Shown one piece after another: positions 51,201 to 64,000 of a DNA stretch of 64,000 nt. The position numbers and the translations under genes were made by a program. The DNA is from Ficedula albicollis (taxonomy: Eukaryota; Chordata; Aves; Passeriformes; Muscicapidae), in the NCBI RefSeq assembly GCF_000247815.1, contig NC_021673.1, forward strand, positions 104,263,363 to 104,327,362, written 5' to 3'. The notes under the pieces were generated by a model. The model saw nothing but the letters and a program-made list of their open reading frames with translations. It was not told where the DNA came from and did no database searches. Within the stretch, counting starts at the first letter, position 1, and every line of letters begins with the position of its first letter.

Positions 51201-53447
51201 TATCTTTCTTAATTGAATCCACACCCCCCTTTTCTGCAGAAATGCTCCACTTTACAATAACATGGCACTGTTACAATAACATCAGCTCCTAGGGACAGGA
51301 GACAGAAAAGGGTCTTTGGGCATCTGCAATTCTGCCACTGTCGGAGAAGTCCTCTGAGTAGCCTCTGCTTTCATACAAAAGCTTAAGGTACTAAATGTTG
51401 TTCTTTTTGTCCTATATGTCCACAGGTTTTAGTATAAAAGCATGAAAGCAAGGTTGAGACCATTAATATCAAGGTAAGGAAGTAAATATGTATTCTAACA
51501 CTCCATTTTTAATACAGCTTTGCTAATATAAGGTACATACAACAAAATGCAGTTTTTTGGTTGGTTACATGGCCTTTTCAAATTTAATATCAAGGTGTAT
51601 ATTCAGTTTACGTAACTGGATCAGTCACAGCATTTTCACTGATGTTCCAAAACATATTCTCCACTTGCAAATTCTTTAAAACCACTGCAGTTAAGTGGTA
51701 ACAAAAGAAGAGCTTTATGATTCCAACTGTGTATTAGAGGCTGAACGCTGGTTGTTTTGGAATGTGGTTTATTTTCAATCTATATGAAATGCAAATAGCA
51801 CAGGTTGTTTTTTTTTTTACTTTATAGTGCAAAAAAACCACAGTACGAGCTGACTGTGAAAAGCTCTTTTATTTAACAGTCAAAAGATCCGGGGGAATCT
51901 CAACAGCTCTCAAGTTTAGTCTGAGGACCTTGAAAGAATGCCATTACTATCAAGTCCTTCTACATGTATTTTGGCACAAGATGATTTCCCTATGCTGCTT
52001 TATGTTGGCACATTTTGTAAAACAAACATTACGTAACCTTCTGTCTAGCAGCATATCACTACTTATTTCCTGTTTCTTCCCTAAAATAAGGAAGCTTCTC
52101 TGCTTAAATCACTGTCTCGGTTACTTAGGAAGTCAGTTTTGTTCAAAAGGCACCAGCCTGGAAGTCTGGAACGGGGTCTAGACCACCTCCCCTCACTTCC
52201 CAAGATTCACAGCAGGAAATTAACCTCAGTTATAGAGAGCAGCCCAGACTTGATGGAACCCTTAATGTGGGTCAACCTATAGAAGATGCAGGAGAGTTAA
52301 AATCAATGTCTGGACCTGGAGAAATTATAAAGAATACATTCCTCAATTAATTGTACTTTAGTTGTACCATAAATTCAATTAATCTGTTCATCTAGACAAG
52401 CCATCAACATTTCTTCATTACATCTCATCCTTTGAGGATTAATACCTCTGGTATGCTATCACCGTCTTTCTAACTTTTACAAGGTTAAGCTGTCAACTTC
52501 AAACCAAAAAATTTATCAATGTAACACTGCTAATCTGCACTACCTCATCTGGATTCTTAACCTAGGAAAAAATTAAATAACTGATAAAACACACATTAAA
52601 ACAAAACTATGAGTAACTGTGCATCATTTTGCTACAGGAAGATCATTCTCAGTTTCTAAAAGGCAATACAATCACTTTTCATCAGATGCTATAAATTCCC
52701 TCACATTCCAAGCTACAATTAAGCTAGGCATATATATTTTCCAGTGACACAGACTTTAACAACCACCTTGCTGCAATACTCAAGAGTTCAACTCCAAGGG
52801 TAGGACTCTAATAACAACGCAGACTAACAAGCTTGTTTTCCTCCCTTTACACACTTGTGTATTAAAAGACAGCAGGCATTAAATTACCTCCGAGACTCGC
52901 ACAGATGACTAAACCATGAATACGACAGCACACTACACAACTAGGAGCTTGCTCTCTAGTTAGTTGTATGAGGAACCAAACACGCAGTGTTCGCAAAAAA
53001 CAAAACATTAACCTCGGATCTAACATCACAGAGGGGTTCTTCACGAAGCCATAGCAGCCATCTGGAGTTAATATGACTGCGGTCTGGAAGAGTAGTTGAA
53101 TAATACATTGGAAGAGTAGACAGAATACACACTGCAACTTTTCGACTCCTGAAATACTTCTGTCTCCTTACACGCAACATCTAAGACTTAAGCACAAAAA
53201 CCTTCTTTACCAACCATGCCTAATTTTTTCTTTACACTGCTTGCCGTTAGCGAGGCCGAAACAGGACAGCCAGCAGCTTCTCAGAACTCGCAAAGGTAAC
53301 TAGGACATCCACGATCGTCCCAAGAAGCGCTGCTCAAGTCCGGCACCAAACAAGCCCCTGCGTTTCCCGCGGCCGAGGAACCCACCCGGGGAGGCCCAAC
53401 CCGCTGCCCGGGGCGGGAAGGGGACGCGACCCCCGCGCACCCGGAGC

Positions 53448-53480
<33 letters not shown>
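53448..53480 (+). repeat. (GGGACA)5-GGG hexanucleotide repeat, G-quadruplex candidate
   Basis: Six GGG tracts separated by identical three-base ACA loops, a textbook G-quadruplex pattern on the + strand, about 85 bp before the long C run and inside the RAB12 CpG block. Such structure can stall polymerases and may explain poor sequence coverage here. Confidence 0.9.
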
Positions 53481-53481
<1 letters not shown>

Positions 53482-53564
53482 GGGAATGCCCGGCAGGCGG
53501 GGAGCGGGCCCGCACTCGGGGGAAGGCGGGACAGGGGCCGGGGAAGGGCGGCCGCCGCACCGAG

Positions 53565-55001
<1,437 letters not shown>

Positions 55002-55176
55002 TGGGGAGCGCGGCCCAGGGGGCTCAGCCGGCGCCGGGCCGCTCCCGGGCTGACCGCGGTGCGCTCCGCTGCCCGGCCAGATCGTGCTTCGGTCAGTGGG
55101 AGCTGCCTCTGCCGGGACGGCGGGGTCTCCGTCCTCGTTGGCCGATCGGAGCTTTGCTCTTAGGAGAAAATGCCGC

Positions 55177-55540
55177 GGGAGCTGGGCTTGTTGTGCCTCA
55201 GCAAGAGACGACTGAGAGGGTGTAAATATCTCGGGAGGGGTCCCAAGAAGATCAGGCTTTTCTCCGTGGTGCCGAGAAATAGGACAAGAGGCAGCGAGGG
55301 AAGCGGGGGCACAGAAAGTTCCACTGAGCATGAGGAAGAACTTTTTCACCGTGCCGTGCCCGTGCCGTGGAACAGTTTGCCCAGAGGGATGCGGAGTCTC
55401 CCTCACCGGAGATAATCCCTCTGGACACAATCCCGCGCGCTGTGCTCCAGGATGACCCTGCTTGAGCAGCAGGTTGGACCCCCTGTGGACCTTACTACAT
55501 GACCCGTTCTGCAATTCTCGATTTTGTGACTGTCTAATTT
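55177..55540 (+). mobile_element. CR1 LINE fragment abutting the RAB12 CpG island
   Basis: CR1-type 3' region: GGGAGCTGGGCTTGTTGTGC, AGTTCCACTGAGCATGAGGA, AGAACTTTTTCACCGTGCCG, GGAACAGTTTGCCCAGAGGG, GAGTCTCCCTCACCGGAGAT. It begins just outside the GC-rich block upstream of RAB12 and keeps an unusual number of CpG dinucleotides for such an old repeat. Confidence 0.85.
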
Positions 55541-55909
55541 TGTCCCACCTAAATATACCTTCAGGTATCAAGCAGACCCCGGCCCTGGGTGGATCCTGTG
55601 TGAGGCAGCGCACACGGGTCTGGGGTCATCCAGGGCTGGATTTGACTGTCAGATTTCTGAACCTGGCACCCGCTTGCTCCTGGGCACTGACCTTTTCGTA
55701 ACAACCACCTGTGCCAGCTCTGTTGTTCAAATTCCAAGCAGAGGAAAATACGGCTGTAGAGGAAGTAGTGTAATAACTCATATGAGGGGAAAATGATCGG
55801 GATGAGTGTTGCTCATTGTAGTTCTTGAGGAAATGTCTATCTCTGCAAGCTCTGAGGACCTAGAGTTCAGAGAATACAGATACTTCAGACGCAGCTGGCA
55901 GTAAAGGGT

Positions 55910-56085
55910 GCAGAATCATAGAATGGCCTGGGTTGGGAGGGACCTTCAAGTTCATCTAATTCCAATCTCACTGCTATGGGCAGGGACAACTTTCACTAGA
56001 CCAGGTTTCTCAGAGTTCCATCTAACTTGGCCTCGAGCCCTTGCAGGGCTGGGGCATCCACAAATTCTCTTCCAGACACAGGAGG
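55910..56085 (-). mobile_element. CR1 LINE 3' end, reverse orientation
   Basis: Begins AGAATCATAGAATGGCCTGG on the + strand, the reverse complement of the CR1 tail, followed by GGGAGGGACCTTCAAGTTCA and the ATGGGCAGGGACAAC and ACTAGACCAGGTTTCTCAGA blocks. A short, 5'-truncated copy. Confidence 0.88.
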
Positions 56086-59000
56086 GATTCATGGTCTTGA
56101 GAGAAGCTGAAATCTACATGTAGGATAAAGTATTATGAACCTGAGAGGCACAGCCAAAGCTGGTGGAGATATGAGGATGTTTGGTCCCATTTACTAGATT
56201 CTCACTACCATTTGTAGCCTAAGAAAATTTGTCAAGGGAATGTGAAATTTGGGGTACATTTAGGAAGCCATTGCCATGACTTTCTCAACACCTAATTTTC
56301 TTGACCAAGTGAGGTTATTTGATAGTGACGCTAAGTTTCCAAGAACAGCAAACAAACAAACAAAAATTGAAAAAACAGCAACAAAAAAAACCCTAAATAA
56401 GCAAATTTTAAAAACCCCACAAACTAAATGAGAACTAGAACAAATTTAACATTTTTCTTGATTGCCACTAATTTTCACTACTAAAAAAACTGGCAGTTCT
56501 TCAAACAAGTAGAACGGTCTAAAACTTAAGCAAAAACCGTATCAATCCCAACACTTTTTGAGCATTACATTCACTCCACCCTCTCCTTACTGATTATATG
56601 TAATGCTATAATTAGGTATCTGAAGGGGCAGTTCATCACTGAGAGTGAATTAATCTAGCAAGTACAGCATCATAACAAGATAACCTTTTTGGTTTGAGTT
56701 GGAGACTTTTTTAATCCCTTAGGTGAATTCTCTAGAATTATAATGTTCTTCCAAATGTCTTGCTCTGAATAGATCCTCAAGACTGCTCTGCTCTTCCTAA
56801 AGGGTGCAGGTCTCTAGGTATGTTTTAGACTGTTCCTGCACATTCATTATTAGTCATTAGAGCAGCCTCAGTTCCACTCAATATTTTGTGTACTACCAAT
56901 TCACTTTCAAACATGGTAATTCAAGCAAAGCTATTCTGACCACCCTGTACCTGTACCTGCATACAAGATATTCAGCAACATTAAAATTTTCAGTGCTTCA
57001 TTAAATGAATTGAACTGTGAATACCAGACTTCAATTGCATAGCCATGAGTAGTTTGTATCATTTATTCAGCAGAAGAGCTTTTTCCTGACAGTCCACAGC
57101 TGTGGAGGGCCTGCAAACATGAAGTGAATTCCTTTGTGCCCCCAGTCTGTTGCCAGCCGTTGCCACTGTTCCTTTTTATTTCTTTGGCTATTTGGTGGGG
57201 TCATCTTGGTAAGCATGCGTGTATTTTACATGTTAGCTAGTTCCTGGCATCCAGACTTTCCTTCAGCATCTGTTACCATTCACTATGTAACTGCTCTTAG
57301 TGTTATAAAGAGATTTATATTGGTTCATATACCTTCCCTAGATGGGAGCCTGTAAAATGAGGTATTAAGAGTATGTGCATCAGTAGAATCTTACCAACAT
57401 ACACACATAAGAATATACTGATATTACTATACAGAAAGTTTTGGTGAAGCTGTACAACTTTTATGGCCTGCACTTTAACTCATTTATAAACACAAATAAA
57501 AAATTAACATGGGAAAAAAAACCAATCAAAAACTAGCTCGAAAAACAGAGAAAGAGATGGGATTTTGATTTCCTTGTAATTGTTTGGTGAAAAGTAATCG
57601 ATGTGCTTGTAGGTAGTGTAGTCTGAGTTGCCATGTTTTCATTACAAATTAAATTGGTATTGGCCAGCAGAAAAAAGGTTGGAGCAGAACTCACAGGGTT
57701 GCTACAGCAGCAGGGATGAAATAGAAAAACAGCTTCTTCTCTTGAAAAGCAAAGAAGCAAAAGGGAAAAAAAGGTCCCCAAACCTCTCATTTTATTCATA
57801 AGCTTATGCATGGAAAAAAGAGCTATTTTAATATACGATTCAGCTGTGCTCCTAGGGCAAGCTGTAGCTAAAATTTCCATTCCTCCTCTGCATCCTAGAC
57901 ACTCTTAGGGCAGCCAACACATGTGTTTTTGTTTAGAAATGTGAAGGGAGGCTTGCTTCAATGTGGGGAGCTGTTTGGAGATGTCACTTTGTATCTGTAC
58001 ATTGAGTTTCCACTGTACAGCCTTTAGTATATGTCCCCTCTATGTCATCTGTCATGCCCCAGGCCTAAACTCTTCCTTTCATGCAGGTTTTTTTTTTTTT
58101 TTTGCATTCTACATCTTGTAGATTTGATTCAGGTGGAATTTATTTCAAGAGAATTATTTAAAAGAAAATACATGAAGTATTCCTTTGGAGAGAGAGGGGC
58201 AGAGCAGGGCTGTTTAGATAGATCAGCTTTCCTGGCTTTCAAACCCAGTCTCTCTAAGCTTAAAGGATATTGATGGAATATTGACTGGCTGGCCACTGTT
58301 CCAGTGGAAGGAACTCTTGCTACTCAATTGGCTACAACAGTATAGTTAATTTGAATGTCTCTTTAATCAATCTTTCTCACAGGCTGTTCTGTGATACCTA
58401 TGCCATCACATCTGAGCTATGTTGCTGTTATAATTTATTTATCTTTTCAGTACACATCTAAAGGGATACTGTTATATCCACATTGCAGGTGGGAAACTAA
58501 GGCCTTGGTATTTTTGGCTGTGAACTCTTTGAGATTGATTGGAAAAATTTCAGATGGTTATCTCATGTGTTAAGTCTTGAGGATTTCTTTCATAAACTAC
58601 TTGGAATATACTGTTTTGAAAAGGGTGGGAAAAAGATTTTTAAGACAATGGCAGTCAAAATGAACACATGACAGGAATTGGAAGCTTAAGATACCAGTGT
58701 GGTCTGAAAGTGGGATTTTAAAGGCTTCTGCTATAGTACATAGTACATATTGTACTTCCTATACTGGAAGAAATGGTAAGCACAGGGGTATAGCCAACAT
58801 CTTTCTTTCCCAGAGAGCCCAAAATTTTATAGATCTTCTTCAAGGTGCATAGCAGAATGCAGATTCTCCCTTGCAGATTAATATTCTAAGACAATCTCAT
58901 ATTGAATATATTTAAGTCAGTGACTTTTGTTAGCTTCATTGTCCTCTTTTTACCACATGAGCTTGTGAAAAGATATCTATCTGCAACTTTTTTTTCCTCT

Positions 59001-61691
59001 TTTACATTTTTCCCAAAAAGAAACAATTACTTTTTCTTTCCTGTTTCCAGAAACTTTATCAACTCTGAATATTTTTCCCTTGCAGTTCAGTGGTCAACGG
59101 ATTCCCATGTGAGTTTTATATGTACTCTCTAAACAGCTTTTATTCTGTGCAAGAAACCTCCTTTTTAATGTTTGTTCCTTTCTAGGCTTGAATATTTTAA
59201 TTACTGTGTGAGTGCACAGAAAGAAACTTTTTCCTAGGCCGAGAACCCATTTTGAGTTTTGAAAAATAGTGATTTTGAGTGCTATCACACCCTGCTTTAG
59301 TTCCTTAGTATATTTTTCCCCTTATAATTCAATACTAGCATTATTTAATCCATATTAGTCTTATTTTTGAGAAATTCCTTACATTTATCATCCAGTGTCA
59401 ATATGTCAAATTGAGTATGACTAAATCCAAGCAGAAAGCAAATAAAAATTAGGAAAAGTCCTACCGTAAACAGCTTTGAAAATTCTTTATTGTACTATCA
59501 GTTTTAAGCAGATCTTATTGATTCCACCACGGAGCTTGGCCTCCAGATTGTATATTTAAATGTAACAAAGACAATAAAAGGATTTTATGTGAGGGAGAGA
59601 CTTTCTTACTAGCACCACTAGTGTGAGGGTTAATAGGCTGCATTCTAATCACTTTCACTTCTACGTAGGGTTTCCTTTGACACATCTTGCACATAGAGAA
59701 CACCTTTACACTTACAATCCATGCCTTTCTTCAGGCAGGAGTGAGCAGCTTTCCACATCTTCTTGGAAACTGGGTTAATTTCTACATGTGCAGGGACTCT
59801 TGGGAGAACTGGAGGGAAGTCAGCAGGAGAAGCAGGCACTCAGCCTACAATTTTTAACAAATTTGGGGATGCAGAACACCTGAGACCCTGTAGCTATTGC
59901 TGTGGGTTTGTGTGGGTTTCCTGCCACAGGAACTCTGGACTGTCCTATGAAGGTAAGCAGCTCCCTATCCCCAGTGGAAGACTGTCAGGACTGTATCTTG
60001 CTGAATTCCTTGGTTCACAGAAAAATGTTCATTGGCATCTATAGAATCAAACTGGTACATCTGGTGTATGGGTTTTTTTTTTTTTTTGGTGGTTGAATTT
60101 TCCAATAAAGTTCTGAAGTACACTAAAAAATTTACAGAGCAATTTTCCTGGTGCAAGCATATCTACCTCAGTCCTGTTTCTAGCAATGCTTCAAGTAAAA
60201 TGTATTTGCTATTGAAGTGAGAAACTCGATAGAGTGCAAAAAATAAATCCTGAAGATAAATGGACCTACAAACAAATTCTTAGATTAAAATTAAAGCTAA
60301 TGATCCAATAATCTCTGACTACTGTAATAAGATAAAATGTGAAACAAACCTTCAAAGTATGCAATCTTATGGAGCTCAGGTTGTTATAATAAATTTGACT
60401 CACCAGGTTTTCTCCTTACTTTTAATTCTGCACTTGTCTTAGTGATTTCAGAGAGCTATTGGTAGATAGTTTTCAAATTTTTAATTCATTTAAAGAGAAA
60501 TAAACTGAGGTTTGATAATCAACTTTGCTAATTATTGTGATTAACTTAAAGGCCTTGATTTAAATATGGAAGGATTACCATTAGATGAAGACATTCAAAT
60601 ATTTTGCTTGCTATAAGGAGAAGCAGATTTTTTAATGCAGTCTGCATATGGATTGCCTTTATTGTAAGCAACGACTTTTAAAAACTCAAGAGTTTTTTCT
60701 TTCTTGTATTTGTCTGTGAAATACTAAAGGATAAATCCACTCTAGATAAAAATCTAGATCCCAGAGAAAGTCAGAAATTACTGTTAAGAAAGTGATCTGT
60801 TTATGAATTTCAAGACCACTAGGTGCTGCCTATTCACTGCAGCAAATGTTACAGTCTCTTTTATAGTGAGTTAGAGGCATTAGATGAATTATTCATAGTA
60901 TCAAACTGAATTTGAGGCCTTTTGCTTCCCACTGTAATCCAAATAACTTATAATAAAGCTAAAAATATGGTGGAGGGCTTATGTTGTGTAATTAAGAGAA
61001 GCATTTTCTTGGCCACTTAGTTTTGAGCCTTCAATTACTGACATGGTGAATAAAAGGTATCAAGAAAATCCTTCAAAAGCCTTTCCAGTGTTTTAAGAAA
61101 GGAGAACACAAAAAGGCCTCTCGTATTCTAGTCTGACTGGCATAGGAGGGATTTACTGTCAGGCAATTACTGAAAATTGAAAAATGTAATTAAGGTTCAC
61201 TTAAAAGTTTATAATCTCACTTTAGCTCTGATGCTCATTATCATCTTAAATGCGACAAATATTGTTTTATAAACAACGTGGGAAGAGCTGTTTTCTTACA
61301 GTTAACAGTCAATCCTTCCTAATATATTCAATTACCTGCTAATTCTGTATATGCAACTGCAGATTAAGGACAGACAGGAAGAGATGAATAGCTTTTTCTG
61401 CATGGTTATGATAGAAAAAAATAATGCAGATCTCTACCTTTAAACAAGCCTATCCAGGATAGTTGTAAATAATGCTTACAACTGAAATGCCAGCAGCAAT
61501 GCCAAACAGCATGTGAGTCACCTATCCACAGATAAATGGAAGCTCATGGCTGCATTAAATTTCATGGAAACAGTTGTGTTTTTGCTGTGTTTGACAAACC
61601 TGTGTTCTACAAGATGGGCTGCTGTACAAAGTTTAACACCAATTGTATGAATAAGTTGAAAAAGGACAAGTGCTGCATTCTGCAACCAGAG
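56086..61691. other. Intergenic region upstream of RAB12, no gene supported
   Basis: AT-rich noncoding DNA with T runs near 58090 and 60070. No domain-bearing frame and no further repeats recognised. Confidence 0.6.
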
Positions 61692-61891
61692 CAGGGCAAC
61701 GCTGGATGGATGTACAGCCTGGGGAAGGAGAGGTGGAAGAGCAGTGCTATGGATAGGAACTTGGAATTCTTGGCCTTTGGCAAGTTGAACACAGGGCAAC
61801 GCTGGATGGATGTACAGCCTGGGGAAGGAGAGGTGGAAGAGCAGTGCTATGGATAGGAACTTGGAATTCTTGGCCTTTGGCAAGTTGAACA
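61692..61891. repeat. 100-bp tandem duplication
   Basis: Copies 61692-61791 and 61792-61891, apparently identical. The next duplication begins at its last base. Confidence 0.95.
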
Positions 61892-62012
61892 TGAATCAGC
61901 ACTGCCTTGGCAGCCAGGAGGAGCAACCTTTCCTGGGGGGCATCACCAACTATGAATCAGCACTGCCTTGGCAGCCAGGAGGACCAACCTTTCCTGGGGG
62001 GCATCACCAACT
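61891..62012. repeat. 61-bp tandem duplication inside CR1
   Basis: Copies 61891-61951 and 61952-62012 with one substitution (AGGAGCAACC against AGGACCAACC). It directly follows the 100-bp pair. Confidence 0.95.
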
Positions 62013-62300
62013 GGGCAAGGGAGGGGATTGTCCTGCTCTGCTCTGCACTGGGGCAGTCTCACCCCGAGTGCTGTATGCAATTTTGGGAGCTACAATATAG
62101 GAAAGACACTGAGCTCTTAGAGAGCATCCAAAGGAGGGTCTAAAGGAAGTGAAGGGCCTTGAGGAGAAGCCATATGAGGAGCACCTGAGGTCACTTGGTC
62201 TGTTCAGTCTGGAGAAGAAGAGCTGAGGACAGACCTCACTGCAGTTGCAGCTTCCTCCTGAGGGGAAGAGGAGGGGCAGGCACTGATCTCTGCTCTGTGC

Positions 62301-62394
62301 TGAGCAGTGACAGGACGGAGGGAATGGAATGAAGTTGTGTGTGTGGGTGAGCAGTGACAGGACAGAGGGAATGGAATGAAGTTGTGTGTGTGGG
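62301..62394. repeat. 47-bp tandem duplication inside CR1
   Basis: Copies 62301-62347 and 62348-62394 with one substitution (GGACGGAGG against GGACAGAGG), a CpG-type change. Confidence 0.93.
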
Positions 62395-62705
62395 GAAGTT
62401 TAGGTTGGATATCAGGAAAAAGTTCTTCACCCAGAGAGTGTCTGGGCACTGGAACAGGCTCCCCAGGGAAGTGGTGACAGCACCAAGCCTGACAGAGCTC
62501 AAGAAGTGTTTGGACAATGCTCTCAGGCACATGGTGTGCCTCTTGGCATGTTGTCTGCAGGGCCAGGAGCTGGACTTCGATGACCCCTGTGGGCCACTGC
62601 CAGCTCAGGACACTCTGTGATTCTATTACAAACTATTAGTTTGGAAATAAATATAGGACAAGAAATAGAATTAAAGAGCATTTATAATTTGTCTGTATTA
62701 GCATA

Positions 62706-62873
62706 TTATGATAAACGAAACATTGAAATAAAATATGCAGTATGCAGAAAGCTGGGTTATTGTTACTGTGTGTGTTTGATACCACTTTCTTATGATAAAC
62801 GAAACATTGAAATAAAATATGCGGTATGCAGAAAGCTGGGTTATTGTTACTATGTGTGTTTGATACCACTTTC
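62706..62873. repeat. 84-bp tandem duplication
   Basis: Copies 62706-62789 and 62790-62873 with two substitutions (TATGCAGTATG against TATGCGGTATG, TTACTGTGTG against TTACTATGTG). It lies just beyond the CR1 end. Confidence 0.94.
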
Positions 62874-64000
62874 ACTTTTCTAATGAAGAAGAGACGAAAA
62901 TTCATTTTTCCTTTGACTTAAAACCATGTTTTTTCTCAGTAGGAAGAATAATAAAGATGTGAAACTAATGGTGAAAAGCAGGACTAAATGTTATCAAAAG
63001 TTTTGGAAACATTTAAATTAAAAATAGCAAAAGTACAATTGTTCTCTTCATGTCAGTGAAATGACTAAGAATGAAGCTGTACCCTCATTATTTTCAAGGT
63101 CTGGAAAAAAAGGTAATGCTTGAATAAACAATTCAGTAAAGAAAATTAGTCGTATAGGTGAAGAGATTCATCACTTCTATAAAATATCTCTCTATTAATA
63201 CTTCCTGTAAAGATTGTCATAAGAGAACATATATCTAGTTGACAGAAAGCTCTAAGGGACCAGTGTCATAGTAAGATTCAGAAGCAAAGTTTAGAAACTA
63301 TGAACCACCTGCATGTTCAGCTTTTGCTTTCCCCTCTCTTTTTTTGCAAAGTGCAATCCCAGAATAATGTTATGATTCAGAAAATTTAACATGAATCAAA
63401 ACACAGTGTTCTTTTTTTTCACTGGTAAATCCCAAATTCATTTAAGCTAATGAGAGGTAAGTTTTTTCCACCTGTAATTTCAGTACAATGTAAAATCTCA
63501 TTTTCCGTATGGGACAGAACATTTAGTCTGCCTAAAGAAGGTGGAAAGAAGCATATGTGATAACATCTTTTAAAATAAATATATTTATATCAATAATTCA
63601 TGTGCTGGTAAAGTCCTCCTTGAAATAATATTGAATAACAATAATTTTCAAATGAACTTGGAAACCAGAGGGCATGCCAGTGAGGATTTCCAGAATTGTT
63701 TTAGAGAAAGGGAAGGAAATGCGAGGATCTACTTATTTGCTTAAAAAAAAAGTTAATTTTGTTAACAAGAACATCATAAACTGTCAATAAGTGTTATGTC
63801 ATGGAAAGTAGAACTTTCCAAACAATCATATTTATTTCTTAGTGAACTGTTGTTCTGATGGAACAAGACAGTTGTCTTGATATGATAGTGTTGGAATTCC
63901 CCAGTGGGTTTGATATAATAAAACACATTCTGGAAAAAAAAAAAGGTTATGATTCTCATGGGACAGCCAGTGTGCACACCATATAGAATTAAAGTTGGAT
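62874..64000. other. AT-rich intergenic DNA to window end
   Basis: Short A and T runs only; nothing recognisable. Confidence 0.6.

Larger units (their letters stand above)
41825..53200 (-). other. RAB12: RAB12 intron 1 (at least 11 kb)
   Basis: AT-rich DNA upstream of exon 2 up to the CpG block. It contains the duplications at 45.5, 45.9-46.1, 47.7 and 48.1 kb and an AT-alternating patch near 49.4-49.5 kb. No Rab P-loop exon is seen in it, supporting exon 1 inside the CpG block. Confidence 0.7.
61692..62628 (+). mobile_element. CR1 LINE 3' region carrying three tandem duplications
   Basis: From about 61890 the sequence follows a CR1 3' region: GGGAGGGGATTGTCCTGCTC, CACTGGGGCAGTCTCACCCC, GAGCATCCAAAGGAGGGTCT, TTTAGGTTGGATATCAGGAA, TCTTCACCCAGAGAGTGTCT, CAGGCTCCCCAGGGAAGTGG, ending CACTCTGTGATTCTAT. 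The part from 61692 probably belongs to the same element. The copy is interrupted by two-copy duplications of 100, 61 and 47 bp, which cause short out-of-order repeats of the element. Confidence 0.8.

Noticed and set aside
53290..53564. Exon 1 of RAB12 in the left flank of the long C run
   Set aside because: I looked on the minus strand for a P-loop pattern and a donor in the right phase for exon 2; none is present.

Overview
This is a 64 kb stretch of vertebrate nuclear genome, almost certainly from a bird. The evidence is several CR1 LINE fragments of avian type, an avian endogenous-retrovirus solo LTR, large AT-rich introns with GT-AG splice sites, and two CpG-island-like blocks. It contains one protein-coding gene that can be supported base by base: RAB12, a small GTPase, on the minus strand. 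Five coding exons can be placed exactly: 41764-41824, 33165-33303, 32565-32654, 31485-31589 and 31095-31208. Together they encode about 169 C-terminal residues of a family protein of roughly 244 aa, from the end of switch I to the terminal double cysteine. The first coding exon, which carries the variable N-terminus, P-loop and most of switch I, is not visible. Where it should lie there is an uninterrupted run of 1437 C bases (53565-55001) inside a CpG-rich block, which looks like an assembly artefact covering promoter and exon 1.

Layout. 1-1700: GC- and CpG-rich block at the left edge, probably the promoter region of a neighbouring gene; from remembered human gene order this would be MTCL1, on the same strand as RAB12 and downstream of it, but no MTCL1 coding exon is seen. 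1700-28600: intergenic, with simple repeats, several two-copy direct duplications, a solo LTR at 17848-18397, a small CpG-rich patch at about 24.8-25.15 kb and a degraded CR1 at 26.3-27.2 kb. 28.6-31.09 kb: AT-rich probable RAB12 3' UTR and downstream flank, interrupted by a 331-nt C run (29111-29441). 31.1-53.5 kb: RAB12 exons 6 to 2 and introns; intron 2 holds a nearly perfect 757-bp tandem duplication. 53.2-55.2 kb: RAB12 CpG island and the long C run. 55.2-64 kb: upstream intergenic DNA with three CR1 fragments.

The most unusual property is not a gene. At least twenty places carry a direct, adjacent, exactly two-copy duplication with unit length 42 to 757 bp, usually with zero to a few substitutions between copies. 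They occur in intergenic DNA, introns and old CR1 copies alike. This suggests either a lineage-specific process that makes short tandem duplications or, for the identical ones, false duplication during assembly. Substitutions in most pairs favour real duplications of varied age. I found no RNA gene, CRISPR array or second protein-coding gene that I could support.
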